From assembly GCA_019058515.1 (NCBI GenBank), contig JAHPYY010000225.1, forward strand, positions 1 to 54,707: a stretch of 54,707 nucleotides of DNA, read 5' to 3'. The translations under genes and the position numbers were made by a program. The DNA comes from Promethearchaeota archaeon (GTDB taxonomy: Archaea; Asgardarchaeota; Lokiarchaeia; Sigynarchaeales; SOKP01). The notes under the pieces are model-generated. The model was given only the letters and a program-made list of their open reading frames with translations, made no database searches and was not told the origin of the DNA. Shown piece by piece: positions 9,230 to 18,741 of the stretch (position 1 is its first letter; each line of letters opens with the position of its first letter).

Positions 9230-11152
9230 ATGAATCGTAAGTCGCTCGAAAAAATTATCCCAACTTTTATCGAAATATCACCAGAAAAACTAGTAGCAAG
9301 ACAAAATTGTGACATTAAAATCGTTTTTTCACTAGAAATAGACCTTCCCGAATTTACTAGTATTAAATTTAGATTTAGAGGAGGGAGGAATAATAAGAAC
9401 GATTGGTACACCTTACAATCAGAGGATAATTCTACTGAAGGATTTGCATCTTTAAAAGCTGGGGAGTTAAACGACTTCATTCCTGTTGTAATCACAGGCA
9501 AAGAACTGTCTGTAAAATTTATTGTATCGAACACATCGGGGATTAAGAGAGGAACTCCGATCGTATTTAATATATATAAGACTTTATCCCAATCCTTAGA
9601 AGAAAATTATAAACTAATCGAAATTTTTATAGAAATTCCGGGTAAACCGGCTCTTAAAGTCAATCCAGTTCCTACAATTGAAATTAATGCTCAATTGTTC
9701 CATCATATCACTGTTATCTGCCCTTCCACCGTTCAACCATCAGAATCATTCAAAACACTTTTAAGATTTGAAGACAAATTCCATAATCTCTACAAACAGG
9801 TAGGAGGGGAGATTCATCTGCAAATTATTGATATAAAAGACAAGTACACTTCCAACCTTAATAGCGTTAGAATTGAAATTCAAAAGGACTTTAATGGCGT
9901 ATTAAAGCTTGAAAATTTTCATGTTTCGAAACCCGGTATTTATAAAATTAAAGTTCAATTCCGCGATAGAAACTATTTGTCTAATCCTATATGGTGTCGA
10001 AACGAAAGTAAAGAGTCGCAAATTAATTTGTATTGGGGCTTTATTCACGCTCATAGTACTTACTCAGATGGAGTTAGAGATCTAGAGGAATTTTTTGATA
10101 ATCTCATAAGCGCAGGTCTAGATTTCGGTACTACCACAGAACACGATCACTCTTGGGAAACCAGTGATGACGATTTCACTCAAGTAAAGGAAATCGTGGA
10201 AAAAAGTAACTCAAGAAATGATTTCAGTTCCCTTTTTGGCTACGAATATGGAAAATGGTATTCTGGACAAGGAGATATATGTGTATACAGTAAGGATAAG
10301 GATTTAAAGGTGTTAAGGTCAGAAGTTAATAAGTTCAATTCCCTCACAAAATTGTTTTCGCAGTTAAAAACCACAAATAATAAAGATGTTTTATTGATTG
10401 CTCACCATACTGCTTTAAAAAGCGGGTATAGAAATTGGGATTACTTTGACAACGATCTTGAAAAGTTAGTAGAAATATATTCAACTTGGGGAAATCAAGA
10501 ATACTTGTCTCTAGATGGAAATCCACTACCTCCACGGTACAAATTCTTTGGATACGGTAAGTACGCTAGAGATAAAGGGCCTATATTGGAAAAGAAGGGA
10601 AGTACCGTTATTGACGCTCTAAAGAAAGGATACAAGTTAGGTTTTACCGCTGGAGGTGACGACCACTTTGGGAATTATCCCTCGGGACCTATTAACCCAG
10701 ATACTGGGATGTACTCTCCCGGTATATTAGCTGTATGGAGCAAAGCGAATACTCGAGAAGACATATGGAACAGTTTGGTAATGCGCCATTGCTACGGAAC
10801 CACAGGTCCAAGAATAATTTTAGAATTTAGCATAGATAACCAAGAGATGGGAGATATAGTTCAGATTGACAATATTTCAATTTTAAATACTTATCGACTG
10901 TTCAAATTTCGAATTATAAGCCCTATTAGAGTGAAAAGTTTGGAGATCGTAAGAAACGGGGATGTTTTGATATCAAAGAAATACGACAAGTTTGTTATTG
11001 AAGATGATTTAACAGATTCTGATTTGTTTAGTGATATTGCACTAACCCATATTAGTAAAACCGAGAGGTTTATCTTCTATTACTTAAGAATCTTTTTGGA
11101 TTTCGAAAATATGGCCTGGTCAAGCCCTATTTGGATAATAAAAAATGACTAG
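9230..11152 (+). CDS. PHP-domain metal-dependent hydrolase (DUF3604-like)
   Basis: A 640-residue protein. Residues 1-260 look like beta-sandwich domains with no recognisable motif. The PHP metallo-phosphoesterase domain follows, with HAHSTYSDG (H273, H275, D280), TEHDHSWE (H305, H307), LIAHHTALKSG near 391 and TAGGDDHFG near 480. These are the usual PHP metal ligands. The order and length resemble the DUF3604 family, whose substrates are not well known. There is no signal peptide, so it is probably cytosolic. The ATG at 9230 follows a 78-base AT-rich gap after the transporter. The fold is confident; the reaction is not. Confidence 0.82.
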   Translation: MNRKSLEKIIPTFIEISPEKLVARQNCDIKIVFSLEIDLPEFTSIKFRFRGGRNNKNDWYTLQSEDNSTEGFASLKAGELNDFIPVVITGKELSVKFIVSNTSGIKRGTPIVFNIYKTLSQSLEENYKLIEIFIEIPGKPALKVNPVPTIEINAQLFHHITVICPSTVQPSESFKTLLRFEDKFHNLYKQVGGEIHLQIIDIKDKYTSNLNSVRIEIQKDFNGVLKLENFHVSKPGIYKIKVQFRDRNYLSNPIWCRNESKESQINLYWGFIHAHSTYSDGVRDLEEFFDNLISAGLDFGTTTEHDHSWETSDDDFTQVKEIVEKSNSRNDFSSLFGYEYGKWYSGQGDICVYSKDKDLKVLRSEVNKFNSLTKLFSQLKTTNNKDVLLIAHHTALKSGYRNWDYFDNDLEKLVEIYSTWGNQEYLSLDGNPLPPRYKFFGYGKYARDKGPILEKKGSTVIDALKKGYKLGFTAGGDDHFGNYPSGPINPDTGMYSPGILAVWSKANTREDIWNSLVMRHCYGTTGPRIILEFSIDNQEMGDIVQIDNISILNTYRLFKFRIISPIRVKSLEIVRNGDVLISKKYDKFVIEDDLTDSDLFSDIALTHISKTERFIFYYLRIFLDFENMAWSSPIWIIKND

Positions 11153-11503
11153 AGATTATTGATTCTAATCTGGTTATACAATTTTTGAAGAAGGTTAGAT
11201 AACCTTATAATGAGTATTAATCATAATTATGCGATATTAATCCCGAACTTAAATAAATATAAGCTTTGCTTAATTGTATCAAAATTTTGTTTCAATTCTG
11301 GTTAGTCTTCTTCATTTTTATTCTAATTAGGCAAAATAACCAATAATTTCTCATTTATTCGTTTATTGACCCGATAAAATTTTTGCTTCTTCTAATATTT
11401 AATCAAACAAACATTTATTTAAGAATAACTTTATTATATTTACATAACTCGACCGGGTTAAAGGAACATATTTAAATAAGAAATACATACAAGTAAGTCT
11501 AAG
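11153..11503. other. Intergenic region with inverted repeat and promoter
   Basis: This stretch of about 350 bases follows the PHP gene and precedes a small zinc ribbon gene. A near-palindrome, AAGGTTA-GA-TAACCTT, lies at 11191-11206, 39 bases after the PHP stop. It may be an operator or part of the 3' end signal. The right end carries a TATA-like element. I see no convincing open reading frame and no tRNA-like fold. Confidence 0.5.
11469..11480 (+). promoter_or_regulatory. TATA-like box for the zinc ribbon gene
   Basis: The sequence TATTTAAATAAG matches an archaeal TATA box. Transcription would start about 25 bases downstream, near 11500. That would make the TTG at 11504 nearly leaderless and give the ATG at 11540 a leader of about 40 bases. 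Confidence 0.4.
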
Positions 11504-11539
11504 TTGACAATAAAAGAACTCGAAACTGAAGATATAATA

Positions 11540-11707
11540 ATGGCTACACAAAAACTGAAAACCAAAGTCTCAAAAGAACTGAAAATGTGTGAAAAGTGTG
11601 GAAGCGTAATGGTAAACCGCGTTATCATATCTAATCACTTACATCCCCCCAAAAAGGCGAAAATTTTACAATGTATCTTGTGTAAACACTGGATAGAGCT
11701 TGATTAA
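11540..11707 (+). CDS. Small zinc ribbon protein
   Basis: A protein of about 55 residues with a four-cysteine zinc site: CEKCG in the first half and CILC near the end (MCEKCGSVMVNR, then KAKILQCILCKHWIELD). I start it at the ATG at 11540. The frame is also open from a TTG at 11504, which would add 12 residues and lies close to the predicted transcription start. It has its own promoter-like element. Zinc ribbons this small are often partners of transcription or translation proteins, but no specific family is recognisable. It stands alone between metabolic genes. Confidence 0.6.
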   Translation: MATQKLKTKVSKELKMCEKCGSVMVNRVIISNHLHPPKKAKILQCILCKHWIELD

Positions 11708-11821
11708 AGTACTAATTCTTTATTTTGATCGTAAGTTTTAGATCGCCATCTCTCGAAAAGGTAAATAGGTATCATTCCTTTTCTTCCTTGAATTAAACGC
11801 AGATTAAGTTTCTTCTTTAAT

Positions 11822-12784
11822 ATGCTTATATGGACACAATTATTTGATAATATTTCATTAGTGAGAGAAGATTCCGCGAGAGTTGTTAAACTAAATAGTA
11901 CTGTAATATTTGAAAAGATTTCAAGAAAGAATGTCCTAATTGACGCTAATTATTCTATAAGAAATATTACTGAGCTTTATGAAAAGCTACAGAACGAAGT
12001 ACTCTGTGCAATCTTTTCTCACTGTCATAGCGATCACATAGGGCATGCTTATTATCATTTTGAACGATATAAGACTAAATTATTTTTTCCAATTCAAGAA
12101 TTAGAATATGCCACCTCCACTGAGGAGCATTTAAAAGCATCAGGACTGTCTAAATTTCATTTAGAAGACGAGTTCAAGGAAAGAATGTTTGAATCAATTG
12201 GATATAAAGATGTGGAAAATGCAAATAGTTTCGATCCAGGAAAAGAGCACTTTAATTTTAATTCAATCGTAATTGAGACTATTCACATCCCAGGACATTC
12301 GCCGGGTCACACTGCGTTTATAATTAGAGATGTGGAGAAAGGAGATCCTGCAGTGCTTTATGTCAGTGATATCGGAAGTCATCCTTATTATGGAGACTTA
12401 AACAGCGATATATCTAAGTATTTAGATTCTATAAATAAATTAGAGGAAATTTATCTAAATAACGATTACATTTTAGTTCCTGCCCACGGAAAAATTTACT
12501 TCGAGAAAAACGAGGATTTTTTCAATCGAATAAGGGATAAAATTGAAAGAAATGAGAAAAAAGTCTTAGATGCGCTCAGTAGTACTGAATATAAAACTAT
12601 AATAGAATTGGCAAGAGAGAGAATAATAACACCAGCAAAAAGAATTCATCCAACTATGCTTAATTTACACGATTTCTGGGATGGAGGTATGATCTATAAC
12701 CACTTAAAAATTTTAATTCAACAAGGAGTAGTTGAAAAACTCGATAAAAACGATATTTTAAAGGATCAGTACAAGTTAATATAG
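11822..12784 (+). CDS. Metallo-beta-lactamase fold hydrolase
   Basis: A 320-residue MBL-fold protein. The metal motifs are in order: HCHSDHIGH, the His of HIPGHSPGH, the Asp of YVSDIGSH and the His of LVPAHGK. The C-terminal 90 residues are helical and resemble the extra helical domain of glyoxalase II-like and lactamase B-like hydrolases. The COG2509-like flavoprotein gene starts two bases after this stop codon, so the two are almost surely co-transcribed. The substrate cannot be told from sequence; thioester or lactone hydrolysis is typical of the group. Confidence 0.85.
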   Translation: MLIWTQLFDNISLVREDSARVVKLNSTVIFEKISRKNVLIDANYSIRNITELYEKLQNEVLCAIFSHCHSDHIGHAYYHFERYKTKLFFPIQELEYATSTEEHLKASGLSKFHLEDEFKERMFESIGYKDVENANSFDPGKEHFNFNSIVIETIHIPGHSPGHTAFIIRDVEKGDPAVLYVSDIGSHPYYGDLNSDISKYLDSINKLEEIYLNNDYILVPAHGKIYFEKNEDFFNRIRDKIERNEKKVLDALSSTEYKTIIELARERIITPAKRIHPTMLNLHDFWDGGMIYNHLKILIQQGVVEKLDKNDILKDQYKLI

Positions 12785-12786
12785 AT

Positions 12787-14181
12787 ATGAGAATAGGAAT
12801 TGTGGGTTGTGGAGCAGGAAGTATTTTTGCCACACTAGAGTTAGGTAAAACATTTGGAAACGATATAGAAATTAAAATCTACGAGCAAGGTCCAGAAGTT
12901 GACGAGCGATCTTGTCCTAACAAGAAAGGGTACGCTTGCGCAGAATGCAGTCCTTGCAGAATAATGTCTGGAGTTGGGGGTGCGGGAACATTTTCTTCAG
13001 GAATATTAAACCTTGACGGTAAAATTGGGGGAGATTTGGAAGACTATTGTAAGAAAGCTAAATTGGATGTTGGAAAAGTTATAACCGAAATCGACGAGTT
13101 TTTCTTAAAAAGCGGTGCTCCCAAGCGGGTATTCGATCCTTACGAGAATAAGGAGAAGTTAAAGGACTTGAGGAAAAGAAGCATCGCCGTTGACGCTAGA
13201 TTCATCCCCGTTCGGCAACGTCTCTTAGGTTCGGATAAAACTCCCTTGGTTATTAAGAACATGATTAATTTTCTTACGAAGGAATACAATATAGAATTAT
13301 TTTCGAACACTAAAGTTCATAGTATTGACAAAAAACGGAACCTGATATTTGAAGATGATAGTAAGGAAATGTTCGATCATTTATTAATTGCTCCAGGAAG
13401 ATGGGGGATGGTATGGCTTGCTAATGAATGTAAAAAGCTTGGTATCAAAGCGTTTTACAGTCCTTTAGATATTGGCGTAAGAGTCGAAGTACCTTCTATA
13501 ATCATGGAAGAGGTGTGTAAAATCCAACGAGATCCAAAATTTCACATCATTACCCCATCGTACAACGATTTTATTCGTACATTTTGCGTCAATTACAAAG
13601 GGTATGTCGTAAAAGAAACTTACGAAGAAGGAATTGTTGGCGTAAACGGTCATCAACTTAAAATCGATGGTAAGTCGGAAAATACTAATTTTGCATTTCT
13701 AATACGACAAAACTTAACCAGTCCGCTTGAAGACACGACGGAATATGGGCTATCAATTTCGAAACAAACTTCCGTCCTCGGTGGATATAAGCCGTTAATT
13801 CAAACTTTAGGAGATCTCCGCAGAGGACATCGCTCCAGAGAAGCGATTATAAAACGAAATCCCGTGCAACCATCGTTAAAAAATGTTACACCAGGGGATA
13901 TTGCGATGGCGTATCCTTATCGATTCGTAAAGGATATCCTTGAAGGATTAGAAATTTTGGATCACATCATACCTGGTGTGAACAACCGTAGCACACTCCT
14001 CTACGCTCCTGAGTTCAAAAGAAGTGCGAAACGGATCGAAACTAACGAATTTTTCGAGTCAATGACCGTTAAAAACATATTTTTCGCAGGAGATGGGGCA
14101 GGATTGTCTCGAGGAATTATTGGAGCTGCAGTCACAGGTATTATTGCGGCTAAAGGAATTGCTGGAAAGATAAAAAGTTGA
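12787..14181 (+). CDS. FAD-dependent dehydrogenase, COG2509-like
   Basis: A 464-residue flavoprotein. The N-terminal Rossmann motif is IGIVGCGAGSIFA. A cysteine-rich stretch (RSCPNKKGYACAECSPC) follows, then the family signature GVGGAGTFSSGILNL. The C-terminal FAD-binding motif is NIFFAGDGAGLSRGIIGAA. This pattern matches uncharacterised FAD-dependent dehydrogenases of COG2509. The closely spaced cysteines may bind metal or a cluster, which is inference. It is co-transcribed with the MBL hydrolase just upstream (two-base gap). The electron partner and substrate are unknown. Confidence 0.82.
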   Translation: MRIGIVGCGAGSIFATLELGKTFGNDIEIKIYEQGPEVDERSCPNKKGYACAECSPCRIMSGVGGAGTFSSGILNLDGKIGGDLEDYCKKAKLDVGKVITEIDEFFLKSGAPKRVFDPYENKEKLKDLRKRSIAVDARFIPVRQRLLGSDKTPLVIKNMINFLTKEYNIELFSNTKVHSIDKKRNLIFEDDSKEMFDHLLIAPGRWGMVWLANECKKLGIKAFYSPLDIGVRVEVPSIIMEEVCKIQRDPKFHIITPSYNDFIRTFCVNYKGYVVKETYEEGIVGVNGHQLKIDGKSENTNFAFLIRQNLTSPLEDTTEYGLSISKQTSVLGGYKPLIQTLGDLRRGHRSREAIIKRNPVQPSLKNVTPGDIAMAYPYRFVKDILEGLEILDHIIPGVNNRSTLLYAPEFKRSAKRIETNEFFESMTVKNIFFAGDGAGLSRGIIGAAVTGIIAAKGIAGKIKS

Positions 14182-14260
14182 ACTAAACTCTTTAATATAG
14201 AAAAAGGAGTGAAGGAAAATGAGAATCTTATCTAATTTTTAAAAGCATTGAACTAAACTC
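14178..14260 (+). repeat. Direct repeat TTGAACTAAACTC, two copies
   Basis: The 13-base sequence TTGAACTAAACTC occurs at 14178-14190, overlapping the stop codon of the flavoprotein gene, and again at 14248-14260. A looser relative (AAGAACTAAGCT) occurs near 14340. The repeats sit just before the possible structured RNA. Their role is unknown, and they could be remnants of a local duplication. Confidence 0.4.
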
Positions 14261-14677
14261 GTTAGTTTCTTTTCTAATTTTTTATTAAAATAAGGTAAAG
14301 AGAAGGGAACCCGCAATTTGGGAGAAATTTTTAAAGGCAAAGAACTAAGCTATTTCTAGCTTAATAGAGGGCTTAATCGATCACGAGAGTTTCGATGATC
14401 TGAAATCCAATGTTGTTCCCTAATTATCGGAAAAAGATCCCTTCTTTAAGATAAGTTAACAATCTTAATTTAAATAATATTTTGTTTTAAAAAAAAAGCG
14501 TTCTAATATCTGTAACAATTTTTTTGAATATTTAATTAATAATTTGTATAAGTTTGAACTTTTTAATTTTTCTTTTTAACGAATTAAGAAGAAGTTTCTA
14601 GTTTTCATTTACAGATCATGACAACTTGATGGTTTTTTAATATCAAAATCACAAACCTATGATTAAAATCAGTATTT
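14182..14677. other. Long intergenic region between convergent genes
   Basis: This gap of about 496 bases lies between the rightward flavoprotein gene and a leftward MBL gene. It has no open reading frame of note. The middle part, 14304-14421, has locally raised GC content and can fold into several hairpins; it is listed separately as a possible RNA. The right part, about 14425-14677, is AT-rich with no structure I can support. Confidence 0.5.
14304..14421 (+). ncRNA. Possible structured RNA with closing stem and internal hairpins
   Basis: The ends AGGGAAC (14304-14310) and GTTCCCT (14415-14421) pair over 7 bases and would close a multibranch fold. Inside are a 7-base hairpin TAAGCTA-TTTC-TAGCTTA (14346-14363) and a second hairpin GATCACGA-gagtt-TCG-a-TGATC (14379-14400) with one bulged A. 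A weaker CCC/GGG hairpin follows the first strand. It is not a tRNA, RNase P RNA or SRP RNA by any signature I know. A TATA-like TTTATTAAAA lies about 20 bases upstream. The strand is uncertain because the stems pair on either strand. No covariation can be checked here. Confidence 0.35.
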
Positions 14678-15487
14678 TTATATGACTACTATATCTGAGA
14701 TTTTTAGCTTCAATCCGTCTTCAGCCGCTATTACGCGCGGAATATTTAGTGCGTCTTGGAACTTGAGAACTTGGCTAGGTATGTGGTTAATTTCAGAAAG
14801 CGGACTGTCCATAAACGCTCCAAAGTGCGTGATAATTAAACATTTTAATTCAGGTTTTAGCTTAACAAGGTAAGGAATCACTTCGTCTGTACAGAGATGC
14901 CGTTTACATTTAACCGAGTCCGGACGTAATAAGTTTAACACTAAAATATTGGTTCCTTTGTACTCTTTATCAAAATCCTCGTACACCATCGAATCGCTGG
15001 TAAACGCAATTTTGTAATCGTCCAATTCGATTTTAAATCCGAAACCCTCGCTAAAAGGGCTGTGGACAACTTTTGTGCCAACAATTTTGGTATTCTTGTA
15101 GAGATATATATCACCAACCTTAAAGGGAACGATCATTTCGAGCATATTAAGATGATACTCAGAAATATTTTCTATTACTTCAGAGGTAGCAATTAGCGTT
15201 CCCTTTTTAAAATAGTTGTATTCTCTGTTGTGCAACTGTTCTCGTGAAGATTCTATAATTGCGCTAATATCGTTGGAATGATCAATATGATCGTGTGTTA
15301 CTATAAATAACTCTGTTTTAAGTGGATTTTCGCCGTACTGATTAACGCGAACTATTGCTCCTGGACCAGGATCGATATGTGATTGAATACTGCTAAACTT
15401 AAAGATAATTCCTCCCGTAGCTCGGTATTGGGTCCGAATATGGTGTCTTCCTCCCCCAGAACCAAGGAATATTAATTCATCGTCCAT
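14678..15487 (-). CDS. Metallo-beta-lactamase superfamily hydrolase
   Basis: A 269-residue MBL protein. It begins LIFLGSGGGRHH, and the metal motif is THDHIDHSND. Further conserved points are FTSDSM and IITHFGAF. The short length and the GSGGG opening resemble RNase Z-like or phosphonate-metabolism MBL proteins more than the MBL protein at 11822. It is followed on the same strand by nothing close. The nearest neighbour is the Rab-like GTPase gene 120 bases upstream in the same direction. The fold is sure; the substrate is unknown. Confidence 0.82.
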   Translation of the reverse strand: MDDELIFLGSGGGRHHIRTQYRATGGIIFKFSSIQSHIDPGPGAIVRVNQYGENPLKTELFIVTHDHIDHSNDISAIIESSREQLHNREYNYFKKGTLIATSEVIENISEYHLNMLEMIVPFKVGDIYLYKNTKIVGTKVVHSPFSEGFGFKIELDDYKIAFTSDSMVYEDFDKEYKGTNILVLNLLRPDSVKCKRHLCTDEVIPYLVKLKPELKCLIITHFGAFMDSPLSEINHIPSQVLKFQDALNIPRVIAAEDGLKLKISDIVVI

Positions 15488-15607
15488 TTATCATCATTTA
15501 TTGAAGTTAAAAAATCAGATATTTATGCATAATGTTAAAACATCATTATATTTGACTATTTAATTTGTAAAGCAGAGAACTAGTATCCTAAATTCTTCAA
15601 AAAGGGA

Positions 15608-16132
15608 TTAATATTTGCTATTCTTTAGCAAGTACTGAGTTAATTCTTTAAATACGCGATGAACATTGTATCCTGTTTTAGAAGATGTTTTTGTGTATTC
15701 AATAAATCCGTATTTATCCTTAATTTTATTCATAAATTCATCGTCCACAGCAATAAAATCTCCGAGATCAAGCTTAGTACCAACAAGCGAAATAGGTAAC
15801 TTGTTGTTGTGTAATCTTGCGAGACTTACCCATTCTTGAATACTTTTCAGAGAGGGCATGATCGTTAAATCAACAAGTAACAGAGCACCTCTAGCTCCCA
15901 TGACATAACTACTGTGTAAATGCTTAAATCTTTCTTGTCCTCCAAAATCCCAGAGTTGAAGCGTACAGTCTCCATCTTCTAAGTTTATTTCTTTAAGAAA
16001 AAAGTCTACCCCTACAGTCATTATCGTAGATTCGTCGAAAAGATCGTCCACATATCTCCTTAATAGGGAAGTTTTTCCGGCTCCTCCTTTGCCAACCAAT
16101 AGTATCTTAAACAAGAATTTTTTTTTGACCAT
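15608..16132 (-). CDS. Rab/Ras-like small GTPase
   Basis: A 174-residue Ras-superfamily GTPase with all five G motifs: G1 GKGGAGKT (14-21), G2 T39 in TVGVDF, G3 WDFGGQE (61-67), G4 TKLD (119-122) and G5 TSSKTG (149-154). The WDFGGQE and TVGVDF forms are closest to eukaryotic Rab and Ras proteins. Asgard archaea are known for many such genes. There is no C-terminal cysteine, so it is not prenylated in the eukaryotic way. Regulators (GAP or GEF) are not adjacent. The family assignment is firm; the pathway is unknown. Confidence 0.93.
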   Translation of the reverse strand: MVKKKFLFKILLVGKGGAGKTSLLRRYVDDLFDESTIMTVGVDFFLKEINLEDGDCTLQLWDFGGQERFKHLHSSYVMGARGALLLVDLTIMPSLKSIQEWVSLARLHNNKLPISLVGTKLDLGDFIAVDDEFMNKIKDKYGFIEYTKTSSKTGYNVHRVFKELTQYLLKNSKY

Positions 16133-16253
16133 AGTTGCTTAACTTACTTCTCATTTCTTCTTTTGTATATATCGACTATATTCTTACAATTAGGTAATAT
16201 TAATCTTAGTTTAATAATTGAATGTGGAAAATTACTTTTTTTTTTTCTCATGT

Positions 16254-18524
16254 CTAATGTATCTTCAAATCCCGTCTTAATGCATCATCGATTAGGTTTA
16301 AAAGCGATTTTAGGTTTTGTTTTAAAATTTTCAACCATTTAGCTATAGTTTGAGGTTCTCCTGAACCTTTTTTTGTAGTAACGATTTTCTGGGCAATCTC
16401 GTGACCCTTCCTTCCTAACTCAGACAGTCTAATGTGATTTAGGTTCGAAGCATCGAATTTAGATATTGGTACTTCAAAGGGAAGTTTAAATATGTGCCGT
16501 GAGCTTTTCCTTATCTGTACTTGCTTAGTTAAAAAAGTTGAATTTAATATAGCGCTTAGATAAAATGCCTCGTCCTTATTTTCAGTATCGTAATAACTCA
16601 AGTCTCCAGTAATTACATAATTCCCCTCTACAACAGCAGATTTTAACAATGAACCAGAATTATTATATACAACTTTAATTTTTGCGTTTTGTCTCTTGTT
16701 TATTAATTTTGACCATCGATTTAAATTTTCCATCAAAGATTGATGCTTAGTTGTTCGTTTTTTGAGTTTTAAGTAAATTTTATTTACCATATCGTAGCAG
16801 CTTTTACCATATTTCTTGAGAGTATCGTAGTTAAAATCTAAATTAATACGTTCAAGCGGCAAAAAAACGGTATAATAGTCTAATATGTGAAAATGTAACA
16901 ATTCAGTACTTTTTATTGCCTTGTAAAGATATTCTTTTTCTAATATCTCACCTGAAAATATCGGTACCTTCCACGGATATTTTGCCCTTTTTAATACGCG
17001 TGGATCAGTTGTTAATTTTACTCTATTTTTATCCAGAGGTTTAGGAACAACAAATATCAAATTCCTAGGGTTAAGATCCGCTCCTTTGTGAAACAAAGAT
17101 TTGTAATAACTAACCTCGTTAGGAACTAAGGTCATTAACTCTCGTTTCAATATGAATTTCTTGACTCTTCGCTGGAAACCGTTTCCTTCAACCGAATAAG
17201 GCACTAAAATGTCTTTGCTTTTTAATTCCAATCTCTTATTGACCTTTGAATTCTTTTCAACCACTTCCTTGAGATAATATTGAAATGTAGGTATCTCTAT
17301 TATCGGGTGGTTGATTTCATTCTCAGATTTCTCCGCATAGAGGCATACAAAATCAATGTTAAATAGCTTTTCGCTCTTTTTATCGAATTGCCAGATTTTT
17401 ATGTTTGAAAATCCTCGGAAATTCCTAAATTTCGATGTGTGAGAACCATTAATTATTCCTTTAGTTATTACAAAAAATATTACTCCCCCTTCTTTCAAAT
17501 ATGCTTTGCTACATTGGTAAAAAAACAAGGTCGAAACTTCGAGATTTAATATGTTCTTTGGACTGGGTTTTATTTTTAAGTCTTCTGCCAAAGACTTGAG
17601 CTTAAATTGAATACTCGGAGAATAAATATCCCTTAAAGTTAACCAAGGGGGATTTCCCAATACGATATCAAATTTATGCTTAATTTTAAGAGAAGAAGGT
17701 TTAAGTGAATTCGCACAATAGAGGTTTATTGTTCTACCAGATAAATTTTCAGGCAAAACGATAAGAATGCTTACTTTAGCAAAGAAAATGGCAATAGGAT
17801 TTATATCAATTCCCCATATTGCGTCGATCGCTTTAATTTTCTGCTTTTGACTTTTATTGTCCTTTAAAATTAATTTTATTATATGTATTAGAAAATTGCC
17901 TGCTCCGCAACTAGGATCTAACACCCTTTTTCCAAAACAATAGGAGTGTTGGACCATTTCTGTGACTAATACAGGAGGGGTATAATATTCTCCGATTTGA
18001 TGTAAAATATTGTTAGACAGAATTTTTTGAATTATGGTAGGCAATATATTTTCGGGGGCAATAGAAATTCTACTAACTATGGTTTCTAAGCTAATAAAGA
18101 TGTCTTTCAATAAACCATTGACTTTAACGCTTGTTTGGTTCACTCCAGATAATATAAAATCGAAATATGAAAAAGAATTTAACCCGTATTTCTTTTTGTT
18201 GTTATTAAGGTAAGTTAATAATGTATTTAAGGAGGAATTAACAGAATTAAAAGAGTCTGTTTTGTCAACTTTAGGGCAGATATAGTGTTTTATCAAAACA
18301 AGACTTACAACGAATAAAATGCAGAATGTAGAAAATAATCTTATAGTAAGGGATTTTTCTTGATATATCTCCGAAAAATCAGCTTTCCAATTATTAAAAT
18401 AACTTGACTTATCAACACGAGTTTTTATCAAAACATCTTTTAATTCCTCAACACAAGTTGAAATTATAATTAAAAAATTACTAAGAGTATATGCATTTTT
18501 ATCATTAGAAACTACCTGTTGCAT
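16254..18524 (-). CDS. Adenine-specific DNA methyltransferase, large type IIG-like protein
   Basis: A protein of about 756 residues with an N6-adenine methylase core. The GEYYTPP motif is near residue 181, motif I is VLDPSCGAGNFLI (206-212) and the catalytic NPPW is at 294-297. The last 200 residues resemble a target recognition domain, ending with SSRHIFKLPFEVPIS as in Eco57I/TaqI-like enzymes. No nuclease motif is evident in the N-terminus and no separate nuclease gene is adjacent. A hydrophobic stretch (about residues 64-84) resembles the helix found at this place in related methylases, so a true membrane anchor is doubtful. I start it at the ATG; a TTG three codons upstream (18533) is possible. 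It may be a solitary methylase or part of a defence set. Confidence 0.82.
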   Translation of the reverse strand: MQQVVSNDKNAYTLSNFLIIISTCVEELKDVLIKTRVDKSSYFNNWKADFSEIYQEKSLTIRLFSTFCILFVVSLVLIKHYICPKVDKTDSFNSVNSSLNTLLTYLNNNKKKYGLNSFSYFDFILSGVNQTSVKVNGLLKDIFISLETIVSRISIAPENILPTIIQKILSNNILHQIGEYYTPPVLVTEMVQHSYCFGKRVLDPSCGAGNFLIHIIKLILKDNKSQKQKIKAIDAIWGIDINPIAIFFAKVSILIVLPENLSGRTINLYCANSLKPSSLKIKHKFDIVLGNPPWLTLRDIYSPSIQFKLKSLAEDLKIKPSPKNILNLEVSTLFFYQCSKAYLKEGGVIFFVITKGIINGSHTSKFRNFRGFSNIKIWQFDKKSEKLFNIDFVCLYAEKSENEINHPIIEIPTFQYYLKEVVEKNSKVNKRLELKSKDILVPYSVEGNGFQRRVKKFILKRELMTLVPNEVSYYKSLFHKGADLNPRNLIFVVPKPLDKNRVKLTTDPRVLKRAKYPWKVPIFSGEILEKEYLYKAIKSTELLHFHILDYYTVFLPLERINLDFNYDTLKKYGKSCYDMVNKIYLKLKKRTTKHQSLMENLNRWSKLINKRQNAKIKVVYNNSGSLLKSAVVEGNYVITGDLSYYDTENKDEAFYLSAILNSTFLTKQVQIRKSSRHIFKLPFEVPISKFDASNLNHIRLSELGRKGHEIAQKIVTTKKGSGEPQTIAKWLKILKQNLKSLLNLIDDALRRDLKIH

Positions 18525-18741
18525 AAGAGACAATATTTATTTTTAACTTCACCATTTAAAAATTAGATATTATTTAGATAACACTCTTAGGGCACCAAAA
18601 CTAATAAATGATTTAAGTTATAAATATTGAGGAATAATATTAAAAAGAATTGATGACACTATTTTTTTGAAGATTGAAGTAATTATAAAAAATAATTATT
18701 AATTCTACTTTACAAGCTATAGATACGATATTAGTTGATCT

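Noticed and set aside
14304..14421. Box C/D RNA, tRNA, RNase P RNA or SRP RNA in the long gap
   Set aside because: GATGATCTGA looks a little like C and D boxes, but the C box consensus (RUGAUGA) is not met. The T-loop, RNase P and SRP signatures are absent.
16254..18524. A transmembrane anchor in the methylase
   Set aside because: The hydrophobic stretch at residues 64-84 sits where related DNA methylases have a hydrophobic helix inside the fold, so a membrane location is unlikely.
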